Below, in pieces: positions 44,058-52,073 of a stretch of 64,000 nucleotides of DNA. The stretch is from Janthinobacterium aquaticum (GTDB lineage Bacteria > Pseudomonadota > Gammaproteobacteria > Burkholderiales > Burkholderiaceae_D), in assembly GCF_009208565.1 (NCBI RefSeq), contig NZ_WFLK01000004.1, forward strand, positions 62,001-126,000, given 5' to 3'. How positions within the stretch are numbered: the stretch's first letter is position 1; each line of letters starts with the position of its first letter. Below the pieces are notes generated by a model. It searched no databases and was not told the DNA's origin. It saw only the letters and a list, made by a program, of their open reading frames with translations. The position numbers were made by a program, and so were the translations under genes.

Positions 44058-45002
44058 ATGAAAACCGGCACCGGAACACGCCCCCTGACTGCGCAGCAGC
44101 AGGCGGCGCATAAAGCAGCACATAATGCAGCGCAAGAGGTACAGAAGCGATACGGCAAGCCCGAACAGGGCTGGCGCGCGAAGCTGTACGCGGTCATTTT
44201 TGAGTCCGAAACCCGCGCCGGGCGCACTTTTGATCTGCTGCTGATCGCCGCCATCCTGATCAGCGTGACGGTGGTGGTGCTGAGCAGCGTGAGCGCCATT
44301 GCGGCCCGTTACGGCCAGGAGCTGATGGCGCTCGAATGGTTCTTTACCGTTTTGTTTACCATCGAATATCTGGCGCGCCTGTGCTGCCTGCAGCATCCGG
44401 TGCGCTACGCCAGAAGTTTTTTTGGCGTGATCGACCTGCTGGCGATCGTGCCGACCTATATCGGCTTGCTGCTGCCAGGCGCGCATGTGCTGATCGATGT
44501 GCGCATCCTGCGTTTGCTGCGCATGTTCCGCATTCTCAAGCTGACCACCTATGTGCATGAATATACGATGCTGGGCCGGGCATTGCTGGCCAGCCGGCGC
44601 AAGATACTGATTTTCCTGTCGTTCGTGATGATGGTGGTGTTTTTGCTGGGGACCGTGATGTATGTCGTGGAAGGGCCGCAAAACGGCTTTACCAGCATCC
44701 CTACCTCGGTATACTGGGCCGTCAGCACCATGACCACGGTGGGCTTTGGCGATATCGCGCCCAAGACCGATATAGGACGCGCGATTGCTTCGATGATGAT
44801 GCTGCTCGGCTGGGGCATCCTGGCTGTACCGACCGGCATCATCAGCTCGGAAATGACCATGCAGCGCGGCAGCCGCAACAGCCGTGACAGCGCCGCACGC
44901 CGCTGCGAAGGCTGCCTGGCCGATGACCTGCCGGAAGACGCGCGCTTCTGCCAGCACTGCGGTGACGCACTGCCGCCCCTGAAACCTGAAGTTGTCTTGT
45001 AA
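44058..45002 (+). CDS. voltage-gated-type potassium channel with C-terminal zinc ribbon
   Basis: A 314-residue six-helix channel. S1 begins near residue 57. S4 (148-163) carries Arg/Lys every third residue (VRILRLLRMFRILK). The selectivity filter TVGFGD is at 227-232 between pore helix and S6. After S6 a short linker leads to C283xxC286...C298xxC301, a rubredoxin/zinc-ribbon-like knuckle, in place of the usual RCK domain. ATG 44058 is chosen, with in-frame ATGs at 44010 and 44022 possible; TACAAT at 44026-44031 would then serve as a -10 box. The KASIII gene starts 9 bp after the stop. Confidence 0.88.
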   Translation: MKTGTGTRPLTAQQQAAHKAAHNAAQEVQKRYGKPEQGWRAKLYAVIFESETRAGRTFDLLLIAAILISVTVVVLSSVSAIAARYGQELMALEWFFTVLFTIEYLARLCCLQHPVRYARSFFGVIDLLAIVPTYIGLLLPGAHVLIDVRILRLLRMFRILKLTTYVHEYTMLGRALLASRRKILIFLSFVMMVVFLLGTVMYVVEGPQNGFTSIPTSVYWAVSTMTTVGFGDIAPKTDIGRAIASMMMLLGWGILAVPTGIISSEMTMQRGSRNSRDSAARRCEGCLADDLPEDARFCQHCGDALPPLKPEVVL

Positions 45003-45011
45003 AGGCCGACA

Positions 45012-45992
45012 ATGATCCCCGTTCGCCTGATTGCCACTGGCAAGGCTGTGCCGTCGCGCAGCGTCACTTCTGCTGAAATCGACCTCGAGTTCGGCCACCC
45101 GCCCGGCTATACGCTGCAGAAAAGCGGCGTGCAGTCGCGCTTCGTGGCCGCGCCCGATCAATCGCAAAGCCAGCTGGGCGCCGCCGCGCTGCAGGACGCA
45201 CTGCAGCATGCCAATTTGCAGCCGTCCGATATTGACCTGCTGATCGGCGCCTGCGCCGTGCCCGAGCAGGCGCTGCCCAATACCGCCTGCTTTATCGCGC
45301 TGCATGCCGGCCTGCCGCCGGGCACACCGGCCTTTGACGTCAACGCCAGCTGCCTCAGTTTCATGGCGGCATTTCGCGTGGCCGCCTCGATGCTGGCCGA
45401 TGGCGGTTACCGCCGCATTGCCATCGTCTCGTCCGACCTGGCCTCGCGCGGCGTCGACTGGCGCGAGCCGGAGTCGTCGATGATCTTTGGCGACGGCGCC
45501 GCCGCCGTGATCGTCGAACGCGGCGATGGCAGCAGTGGCATCCGTGCTTACAAAATGGCGACCTATCCTGAAGGGCGCCACCACTGCGAAATCCGCGGCG
45601 GCGGCACCGAACGCAATCCGCGCCAGGGCAGCGTGCCTGACGATTATCTGTTCCATATGGACGGCAAGGGCGTGTTCCGCCTGGCCGTCAAGGTGATGCC
45701 GGAGTTTCTCGACCAGTTGATGGCGGAGTCTGGCGTGGGGCTCGACCAGGTCGATGTCGTCGTGCCGCACCAGGCCAGTCCGCTGGGCCTGGCCCATGCC
45801 GCCCGCATCCTCGATGTGCCCGATGCTAAAATCGTCAAGATATTTGAAACCCATGGCAACCAGGTGGCCGCATCCTTGCCCACCGCGCTGCATGAAGCGG
45901 TGCGCTCCGGGCGCGCCATGCCGGGCCAGCGCCTGCTGATGATGGGCACGGCCGCCGGCCTGACGGTGGGCGGCATGATCGTCGACTTATAG
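45012..45992 (+). CDS. 3-oxoacyl-ACP synthase III-like (FabH/OleA superfamily) condensing enzyme
   Basis: A 326-residue thiolase-fold enzyme. The catalytic triad is intact: C114 in FDVNASCLSFM, H253 in VPHQAS and N283 in THGNQVAAS; GTAAGLTVGG closes the active site. Its divergence from housekeeping FabH, and its place at the head of a seven-gene block, suggest a specialised role such as condensing two acyl chains (OleA-like) or priming an unusual chain. No acyl-carrier protein gene is linked, which fits use of acyl-CoA or the cellular ACP. It begins 9 bp after the channel gene, so transcription may come from upstream. Confidence 0.88.
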   Translation: MIPVRLIATGKAVPSRSVTSAEIDLEFGHPPGYTLQKSGVQSRFVAAPDQSQSQLGAAALQDALQHANLQPSDIDLLIGACAVPEQALPNTACFIALHAGLPPGTPAFDVNASCLSFMAAFRVAASMLADGGYRRIAIVSSDLASRGVDWREPESSMIFGDGAAAVIVERGDGSSGIRAYKMATYPEGRHHCEIRGGGTERNPRQGSVPDDYLFHMDGKGVFRLAVKVMPEFLDQLMAESGVGLDQVDVVVPHQASPLGLAHAARILDVPDAKIVKIFETHGNQVAASLPTALHEAVRSGRAMPGQRLLMMGTAAGLTVGGMIVDL

Positions 45993-46008
45993 GATCATAG
46001 GAGAGCGG

Positions 46009-47046
46009 ATGCAGCGCATACTGGTCACGGGCGCCACCGGCGGGCTCGGTCGCAATGCAGTGCGCACCTTGCTGGAGCAGGGTGTGCAGGTGCGCGCCAC
46101 CGGCCGCAATGCGGAAACAGGGCGCGAGCTGGAACGCATGGGCGCCGAATTTTTTCCGCTCGATCTGGCGCAGGCAACAAAGCTGCAGGCCGATGCGCTG
46201 GTACGCGGTATCGACACGGTCTGGCACTGCGCCGCGCTGTCGTCGCCGTGGGGGCGCGAGCAGGATTTTATCGCTGCCAATGTCACCGCTACCGGGCAAC
46301 TGCTGCGCGCTGCCGCCAGTGCACACGTCAAGCGCTTCGTGCATATCTCCACGCCGGCCATGTATTTTGATTACCGCAACCGCTACGAGGTGCCGGAAAC
46401 CTTCCGGCCCGAGCGCTATGTGAACGCCTATGCGCGCACCAAGGCGATGGCGGAAAAACTGGTGCAGGACAGCGCCGAACGCCATCCGCAGATGCTGTGC
46501 GTGATTTTGCGTCCGCGCGCCATCTTCGGCCCGCACGACCAGGTGCTGATCCCGCGTCTGGCGCGCGTGCTGCAGGAACGCGGCGGCAAGCTGCCGTTGC
46601 CCAATGGCGGCGCGGCCACCATCGACGTGACCTATGTCGACAATGTGGTGCATGCGATGTGGCTGGCCACTATCCACAAGTCACTGGTGTCAGGCGTGGC
46701 CTTCAATATCACCAATGGCGAACCGGCGCGCCTGTGCGATATTTTGCGCGCGCTGTTCTGCGATGAGCTGCAGCAGCCGTTCGAGATTGTCAGCCTGCCG
46801 TACCGCGTGCTGGCGCTGGCCGCGCGCGCGATGGAACTGGCTTCGCGCCTGACGCGGCGTGAACCGTCGCTGACCGCCTACAGTCTCGGCGCGCTGAGCT
46901 TTGACATGACGCTCGATAACGCCAAGGCGCGCAAGGTGCTCGGCTACCGGCCCATCGTCAGCCTGCAGGAAGGCATTGCGCGCACCGCCCGGTGGCTGCG
47001 CCAGGAAGCGGCTGCGCAGCAGCTGCCCAGGGAGCGCAATGGCTAG
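46009..47046 (+). CDS. extended SDR, NAD-dependent epimerase/3-beta-HSD type (OleD-like)
   Basis: A 345-residue NAD(P)-dependent enzyme. The Rossmann motif GATGGLG is at 8-14 and the catalytic residues are S114, Y141 and K145 (YxxxK in YARTK). The 3-beta-hydroxysteroid dehydrogenase-like layout is that of OleD, which reduces 2-alkyl-3-ketoacids. Here the substrate would be the product of the preceding condensing enzyme. It starts 16 bp after that gene with AGGAGAG in front, and its stop lies inside the start of the next gene (8-bp overlap). Confidence 0.88.
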   Translation: MQRILVTGATGGLGRNAVRTLLEQGVQVRATGRNAETGRELERMGAEFFPLDLAQATKLQADALVRGIDTVWHCAALSSPWGREQDFIAANVTATGQLLRAAASAHVKRFVHISTPAMYFDYRNRYEVPETFRPERYVNAYARTKAMAEKLVQDSAERHPQMLCVILRPRAIFGPHDQVLIPRLARVLQERGGKLPLPNGGAATIDVTYVDNVVHAMWLATIHKSLVSGVAFNITNGEPARLCDILRALFCDELQQPFEIVSLPYRVLALAARAMELASRLTRREPSLTAYSLGALSFDMTLDNAKARKVLGYRPIVSLQEGIARTARWLRQEAAAQQLPRERNG

Positions 47047-47869
47047 GATTACCGCTTTTCGCGTGGGCCACTGCACGCATCCATCGTGCATGGTGTTGAA
47101 GGGGAGCGGACTGGCCAGCCGCTGCTTCCCTTCGCGCGCCTACCTGATCGAGACACGCAATGGCCTGTATTTATGGGATACCGGTTACGCCGAACACTTT
47201 CGCGCCGCCACCGCCAGGGGCGTCTATCGCCTGTATGCGTGGGTGACGCCGATTGCGTTCGAGCCTAAAGAATCGCTGCGCGGCCAGCTGCGCGCGCATG
47301 GCGTGGCGCCCGATGATATCGGCACTTTGCTGCTGTCGCATTTTCATGCGGACCATATCGCCGGCCTGCGCGACTTTCCGGCAGCGCGCCTGATGGCGTC
47401 CCAAACCGGCTGGGACGCCGTGCGCGGCCTGTCCGGCTTTGCCGCCGTGCGCCAGGCGTTTGTGCCCGAACTGCTGCCCGATGATATCGAACAGCGGCTG
47501 GACTTTGTTGAAAGCGTGCCGCAGACGGCCTTGCCGGCTGCCTTGCAGCCGTTTGGCCACGGGCGCGATATCAGCGGCACCGGTGAAATCTATATTGTTG
47601 ACCTGCCCGGCCATGCGCATGGCCATATCGGTGCTTTTGTGCTGCAGGACAGCGGCTGGACGCTGCTGGCCTCGGACGCGGCCTGGACGCCCGAGAGCTT
47701 CCAGCAGCTGCGCGGCCCGTCCGAGCTGTCGTTTATTATCCAGCACAAGCGCGCGCCGTATTACGACACGCTGCACAAGTTGCACCAGCTGCATGGCGCG
47801 GGCCAGGCGCAGATCCGCATTACGCATGAAGACACGGCCGACTACGTGCCGCTGGCGGGCCGTCCATGA
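47039..47869 (+). CDS. metallo-beta-lactamase-fold hydrolase
   Basis: A 276-residue soluble hydrolase. The dinuclear metal site is given by H101-F-H103-A-D105-H106 (SHFHADHIAGL), the later GHAHGHIG histidine and SDAAW aspartate. The start at 47039 overlaps the SDR stop; a longer frame from 46976 would run deep into the SDR gene and is not favoured. The fold suits hydrolysis of a thioester, lactone or ester made by the cluster (inference). It resembles quorum-quenching lactonases in general layout. Confidence 0.88.
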   Translation: MARITAFRVGHCTHPSCMVLKGSGLASRCFPSRAYLIETRNGLYLWDTGYAEHFRAATARGVYRLYAWVTPIAFEPKESLRGQLRAHGVAPDDIGTLLLSHFHADHIAGLRDFPAARLMASQTGWDAVRGLSGFAAVRQAFVPELLPDDIEQRLDFVESVPQTALPAALQPFGHGRDISGTGEIYIVDLPGHAHGHIGAFVLQDSGWTLLASDAAWTPESFQQLRGPSELSFIIQHKRAPYYDTLHKLHQLHGAGQAQIRITHEDTADYVPLAGRP

Positions 47870-49158
47870 TGCGCATCGTCTGGCTGCTGCTGTCGTACTG
47901 GCGCACGCGGCGCCTGCGCTTTGCCAGCCGCGAGCAGCTTGAACAGCATCAGCAGCGGCAGCTGGCGCGCTTTATGCGCACCTTGTGCACGCGCAGCCGC
48001 TACTTTGCGCCATTTGCCGCTTTGCCGCTGGCGCAGTGGCCGTTGATGAACAAGGCGCTGATGCTCGAGCATTTCGACCGCATGAATACGGCCGGCGTCA
48101 CGCTGGCCGAGGCGATGGCGGCGGCCATGGCGGCTGAGCGCAGCCGCGACTTTACGCCGGCCGTGGGCGAGATCACGGTGGGGCTGTCGTCGGGCACCTC
48201 GTCGCAGCGCGCCGTATTTACCGTCAGCCCGCGTGAAAAGGCGCAGTGGGCCGGCGTGATGCTGGCCAAGGCGCTGCCCAATGGCCTGTTTGCCGGCGAA
48301 CGCGTGGCGCTGTTTTTGCGCGCCAACAGCAATCTGTACACGGCCGTGCGCTCGCCCTGGCTGACGTTTGCCTTTTACGACCTGTTCCAGCCTTTCGACA
48401 GCCTGTGCGCGCAGCTGACCGTCTACCAGCCAACGGTTGTGGTGGCACCTGCCCAGGTACTGCGCCAGCTGGCGCAGCGTGTGCTCGCTGGTGAGCTGGC
48501 CCTGGAACCGAAAAAAGTGATTTCCGTGGCCGAAGTGCTCGAAGAACAGGACCGAGCGCTGATCGAACGGGCCTTTGGCACCGTGCATGAAATCTACCAG
48601 GCCACCGAGGGTTTCCTGGCCAGCAGCTGCGAGCATGGCGTGCTGCACCTGAACGAGGAATACGTGCAGATCGAGCCACAGTGGCTCGATGCGCAGCAGC
48701 GCCGCTTCGTGCCGGTGATTACCGACTTTACCCGCACCACGCAGCCCATCGTGCGCTACCGGCTCGACGATATCCTGCTGGCGCGTGCCACGCCATGCGC
48801 TTGCGGGCGCGTCACGCGCGCCATCGACGGCATCGAAGGGCGCTGCGACGATATGCTGCTGCTGCCGTCGGCAGCGGGCGCGCCGGTAGCGGTGTTTGCC
48901 GATGTACTGACGCGCGCTTTTGCGCAGGCACTGCCGCCCGATGGCGACTACCGGCTGGTGCAGCACGGCGAGTGCGCCTTGCAGCTGCATGCGGCGCAGA
49001 ATGCCGCTGGCCTGGCTGCCTTGCGCGCGCACCTAGAACAAATTCTCGGTGCCCTGGGCGTGGCAACCGAGCGCCTCGAATGGACACTGGACAGCACGCT
49101 GCCGCCGTTCGATCCCACCACGAAACGGCGCCGCATCGTGCGCAAGGCCGCAGCATGA
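47866..49158 (+). CDS. adenylate-forming enzyme, F390-synthetase-related (ANL superfamily)
   Basis: A 430-residue ANL-type enzyme expected to activate a carboxylate as acyl-adenylate. The phosphate loop VGLSSGTSSQ (105-114), YQATEG (244-249), RYRLDD (297-302) and GIEGRCDDM (322-330) correspond to the A3, A5, A7 and A8 cores. CACGR at 311-315 resembles the Cys-Gly segment of PaaK/F390 synthetases. It is shorter than OleC or acyl-CoA synthetases (over 500 residues). An N-terminal hydrophobic stretch suggests membrane contact. It overlaps both neighbours by ATGA. Confidence 0.87.
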   Translation: MMRIVWLLLSYWRTRRLRFASREQLEQHQQRQLARFMRTLCTRSRYFAPFAALPLAQWPLMNKALMLEHFDRMNTAGVTLAEAMAAAMAAERSRDFTPAVGEITVGLSSGTSSQRAVFTVSPREKAQWAGVMLAKALPNGLFAGERVALFLRANSNLYTAVRSPWLTFAFYDLFQPFDSLCAQLTVYQPTVVVAPAQVLRQLAQRVLAGELALEPKKVISVAEVLEEQDRALIERAFGTVHEIYQATEGFLASSCEHGVLHLNEEYVQIEPQWLDAQQRRFVPVITDFTRTTQPIVRYRLDDILLARATPCACGRVTRAIDGIEGRCDDMLLLPSAAGAPVAVFADVLTRAFAQALPPDGDYRLVQHGECALQLHAAQNAAGLAALRAHLEQILGALGVATERLEWTLDSTLPPFDPTTKRRRIVRKAAA

Positions 49159-49793
49159 GTGTCTGGGCGCGCCTGCTGCATCTGCTGGCTGGCTGGGGCA
49201 GCGTGGGCCTCGTGTATTTTTCCAGCGATCTGCTGCAAGGGCAGGGCGTGCTGCTGCCCGAAACGGCACTGGACCGTGCGATTGCCTATAGCGACTCGGC
49301 CATCTGGCTGTATCTGTCCTTCTTTATCCTGATTCCGTATGCTTATCTGGTAGCGCAGCCGCACAGGGTGCGCTGGCTGGCGCGTGCGATGGCTCTGTCG
49401 GCCCTGATGTGTGGCGTGGTGTTTTTGCTCTATCCGACCACGCTGGCTTATCCGCCGGTGGGCGAGGGCACGGGCTGGAGTACGCAGATGCTGCGCCTGC
49501 TGCAGGCGGCCGACTCCACCCAGAACTGCCTGCCTTCGCTGCACGGCGCATTGACGCTGCTGTGCGTCTGGGCGCTGGCCGAGCGTGAGCGCCCACTGCG
49601 CTCTGCCTTGTCTGTGCTGCTGGGGCTGGGCATCGCCTATGCCATTATTGCGCTGCGCCGCCATGTTAGCATCGATCTGGCCGCCGGCCTGCTGGTCGGT
49701 GTGGCGGGCGGCATGCTGGCAAAAATACAGGTAAGCTTGCCGTGTCGCCGCGCGCACAAGCAGCGCAGCGCCTCCTCGGAAATCGCGCCATGA
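49155..49793 (+). CDS. PAP2-type membrane phosphatase/phosphotransferase
   Basis: A 212-residue protein with about six membrane helices. CLPSLHGALT (PSLH at 127-130) and RRHVSIDLAAG (H170, D174) are the second and third PAP2 motifs. The pattern is nearer to the AUR1/inositol-phosphotransferase-like (PAP2_3) branch than to PgpB. It could dephosphorylate or exchange a lipid phosphate headgroup. ATGA overlaps link it to the genes before and after. Helix 1 follows the start directly, which supports the chosen ATG. Confidence 0.85.
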   Translation: MSVWARLLHLLAGWGSVGLVYFSSDLLQGQGVLLPETALDRAIAYSDSAIWLYLSFFILIPYAYLVAQPHRVRWLARAMALSALMCGVVFLLYPTTLAYPPVGEGTGWSTQMLRLLQAADSTQNCLPSLHGALTLLCVWALAERERPLRSALSVLLGLGIAYAIIALRRHVSIDLAAGLLVGVAGGMLAKIQVSLPCRRAHKQRSASSEIAP

Positions 49794-50902
49794 ACCATTT
49801 CGCCCTGACTTTTCTGATCATGCTGGTCTTTGTGCTGGCCGAACTGCTGATACTCAAATGGGTACGCAAGAAGCCGGTGCCATGGAAAGACGTGATCTTC
49901 AATCTCAATTCCGGCCATATCCTGATGTGGGTGTTTCGCGGCGTGGAAGTGGCGGCCTTTGCGCTGCTGCTGCGCTACGCCAACCTGCATGTCGTCGACC
50001 AGTGGCCGCTGGCGGCGCAGTGGGCGTTTGCCTTCGTGGCCTGGGATTTGTGCTTCTACTGGATGCACCGACTGCACCACAAGATTCCGCTGCTGTGGGC
50101 CGTGCATGTGGTACACCACCAGGGCGAGCATTTCAACCTGTCGCTGGGGGTGCGCAATTCCTGGTATTCGTCGCTGACCAATTTCCCGTTTATCGCCATC
50201 CTGGCCGTGCTGGGCGTGCCGCTGGAAGTATTCGTGGTGGTCTCGTCGCTGCACTATTCGGTGCAGTTCTACAACCACAACGCACTGGTCAACAAGTCGG
50301 GTTTCCTCGATAAAATCATGGTCACGCCCTCGCACCACCGCGTCCATCACGGCACCGACAAGCGCTATATCAACCGCAATTTCGGCGGCACCCTGCTGGT
50401 CTGGGATAAATGGTTCGGCAGCTTCCAGCCCGAACTCGACGGCGTGGAAATGCGCTACGGCGTCAAGGGCATGACCCCGACCCATAACCCACTGTTGGCC
50501 AGCAACGGCAAACTGTTCAAGTTGCTGCGTGCGCGTTTTCCGCACTGGCAGCAGCGCGCGCCGTTCGTGGTGCCGGAGCTGTATATCGGTCTCGGCGGCG
50601 TGATTCTGTTTGGTCTGGTGATCTACTACGTCAATCATGAGGCGGCGTTGTCAGGGCTGCAGCAGGGACTGCTGTTTGCACTGATCTTTGCCGGCACGCT
50701 GGCGCTGGGCGGCCTGTCGGATGCGCGCCGCTGGGGAGCACTGGCCTGGGTGGCGATTGCCGCGGCCACGCCGCTGCTGTTTATCGGCTGGTATGGCGCG
50801 TATGACGCCTGGGGCGTGGTGTTCCTGGCGCTGCTGCTGGTGCACGGCCTCGATGGCGCGCGCCGCCTGTGGTGGCCGGCGCGCAGGGAGAGCCAGGCTT
50901 GA
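49790..50902 (+). CDS. sterol desaturase/fatty acid hydroxylase-superfamily di-iron enzyme
   Basis: A 370-residue membrane di-iron oxygenase. His boxes: H93-R-L-H96-H97, H106-V-V-H109-H110 and H182-H183...H186-H187 (SHHRVHH), all typical of PF04116. About four helices lie in the catalytic half. The C-terminal 100 residues add further helices, unusual for short bacterial hydroxylases. It may hydroxylate or cleave an ether/alkyl chain. The ATG at 49790 overlaps the PAP2 stop; an earlier in-frame ATG at 49742 is less likely. Confidence 0.9.
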   Translation: MNHFALTFLIMLVFVLAELLILKWVRKKPVPWKDVIFNLNSGHILMWVFRGVEVAAFALLLRYANLHVVDQWPLAAQWAFAFVAWDLCFYWMHRLHHKIPLLWAVHVVHHQGEHFNLSLGVRNSWYSSLTNFPFIAILAVLGVPLEVFVVVSSLHYSVQFYNHNALVNKSGFLDKIMVTPSHHRVHHGTDKRYINRNFGGTLLVWDKWFGSFQPELDGVEMRYGVKGMTPTHNPLLASNGKLFKLLRARFPHWQQRAPFVVPELYIGLGGVILFGLVIYYVNHEAALSGLQQGLLFALIFAGTLALGGLSDARRWGALAWVAIAAATPLLFIGWYGAYDAWGVVFLALLLVHGLDGARRLWWPARRESQA

Positions 50903-52005
50903 CGACCTTGCCGCCGCTGCGTTTCAAGCCTGCCCGCGATTCAGCGTTCCGCCGCGAACTGCGCGAGCGCGCCGACGCCTATCTGGCAGGCGCCGCCACG
51001 CACCGCTTTGCCGACTGGCGCATGTGGGCCAAATCGCTGGCACTGGCTGGCCTGGCCACGCTGCTGTATGTGCTGGCCTTGAACGCATCGGGCGTGGCCA
51101 TGTTTGTTGCCTGCTATGTCGCCTGCCTGGTCACCGCCATGGTACTGGCCATGAACAGCCTGCATGACGGTGCCCACAGCGCCATGTTCCGCACCGGTCG
51201 CTGGAACCGTTTGCTCACGCGCCTGGTCAGCGTGCCGGTCGGCGTCGATACCGATTTCTGGACCATCCGCCATGTGCATTTCCACCATACCTACGCCAAT
51301 GTCGAAGGCTACGACCTCGATACCGAACCCAATCCTTTTCTTCGTCAGACGCCGTACCAGGCCTGGTCGCCGCAGTACCGCTATCAGTATCTGTACTGGC
51401 CGCTGGTGGCGGCGCTGTCGCTACCCTATCTGAACTGGTATGGCGACTGGCTCGACCGCTTTGGCAAGACGCCGGTGGTCGTGCACAGCCGGCTGCAGGG
51501 CTGGCGCGGCTGGGCGGCCTTCCTGGGTTGGAAGCTGGCGCATGTGGCGCTGGTGCTGGCGCTGCCGATCTGGCTGCTGCATGGTAGCGGCATCGGCTGG
51601 GGCACGGTGCTGGGCGCGTACCTGCTGGGTCAGATGCTCGCTTCATGCGCGCTGGTGGCGCTGATTCTGGGCACGCACTGGGCCGAAGTCGAGTTCTTCC
51701 AGCCGGGGCAGGACGGCAGCCTGCCGCATGACTGGTATCAGCACACGTTTTACACGGCCTGCGACTGGACGCCAAAACCGCGCGCGCTGCGCTGGCTCGG
51801 TTACTGGCTGGGGGGCCTGAACCTGCACCTGACGCACCATCTGTTCCCCACCTGGAACCACCGCCATTACCCGGCGCTGGCGCGCATTATTGCCGAACTG
51901 GCGCCACGCCATGGACTGGTTTACCGCAAGATCGGCTACCGCGAGCTGCACGCATCGCAGCAGCAGTTCCTGCGCGCGATGGGACAGCGGCCGCTGAAAG
52001 ATTGA
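50899..52005 (+). CDS. membrane fatty acid desaturase
   Basis: A 368-residue di-iron desaturase. The three His boxes are HDGAH (89-93), HVHFHH (125-130) and H310-L-T-H313-H314, spaced by pairs of membrane helices as in DesA/acyl-lipid desaturases. The start is taken as TTG 50899, overlapping the previous stop in the same way as the ATGA junctions upstream and with GGGAG eight bases before. GTG 50869 is an alternative. It is the last gene of the tight block; a promoter for the next unit begins 13 bp after its stop. Confidence 0.9.
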   Translation: MTTLPPLRFKPARDSAFRRELRERADAYLAGAATHRFADWRMWAKSLALAGLATLLYVLALNASGVAMFVACYVACLVTAMVLAMNSLHDGAHSAMFRTGRWNRLLTRLVSVPVGVDTDFWTIRHVHFHHTYANVEGYDLDTEPNPFLRQTPYQAWSPQYRYQYLYWPLVAALSLPYLNWYGDWLDRFGKTPVVVHSRLQGWRGWAAFLGWKLAHVALVLALPIWLLHGSGIGWGTVLGAYLLGQMLASCALVALILGTHWAEVEFFQPGQDGSLPHDWYQHTFYTACDWTPKPRALRWLGYWLGGLNLHLTHHLFPTWNHRHYPALARIIAELAPRHGLVYRKIGYRELHASQQQFLRAMGQRPLKD

Positions 52006-52017
52006 ATCGTATCGTGC

Positions 52018-52046
52018 TTGACTTGGTTTCTTGATCGTCTTACATT
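52018..52046 (+). promoter_or_regulatory. sigma70 promoter of the GbsR-DUF4166-SDR unit
   Basis: TTGACT at 52018-52023 and TACATT at 52041-52046 separated by exactly 17 bp. Transcription would begin near 52053, inside the palindrome described next. Confidence 0.75.
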
Positions 52047-52062
52047 TCTGTAATGACAGAAA
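52045..52062. promoter_or_regulatory. operator palindrome TTTCTGT-N4-ACAGAAA
   Basis: A perfect 7-bp inverted repeat with 4-bp spacer that overlaps the -10 box and start point of the promoter of the GbsR/MarR-type regulator. This is the expected place for autorepression. I did not find a second copy in front of the KASIII gene. Confidence 0.65.
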
Positions 52063-52073
52063 TAAGGGAAATC

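Noticed and set aside
41105..45893. Long open frames on the minus strand across the YdjM-like, antiporter, channel and KASIII genes
   Set aside because: They are antisense to proteins with recognisable motifs (TrkA-N, K+ filter, KAS triad) and have Gln/His/Arg-rich compositions without domains.
45012..49158. Canonical oleABCD operon
   Set aside because: OleB should be an alpha/beta hydrolase and OleC a larger acyl-CoA-synthetase-type ligase; here an MBL-fold protein and a 430-residue PaaK-like enzyme occupy those places, so only an analogy is claimed.
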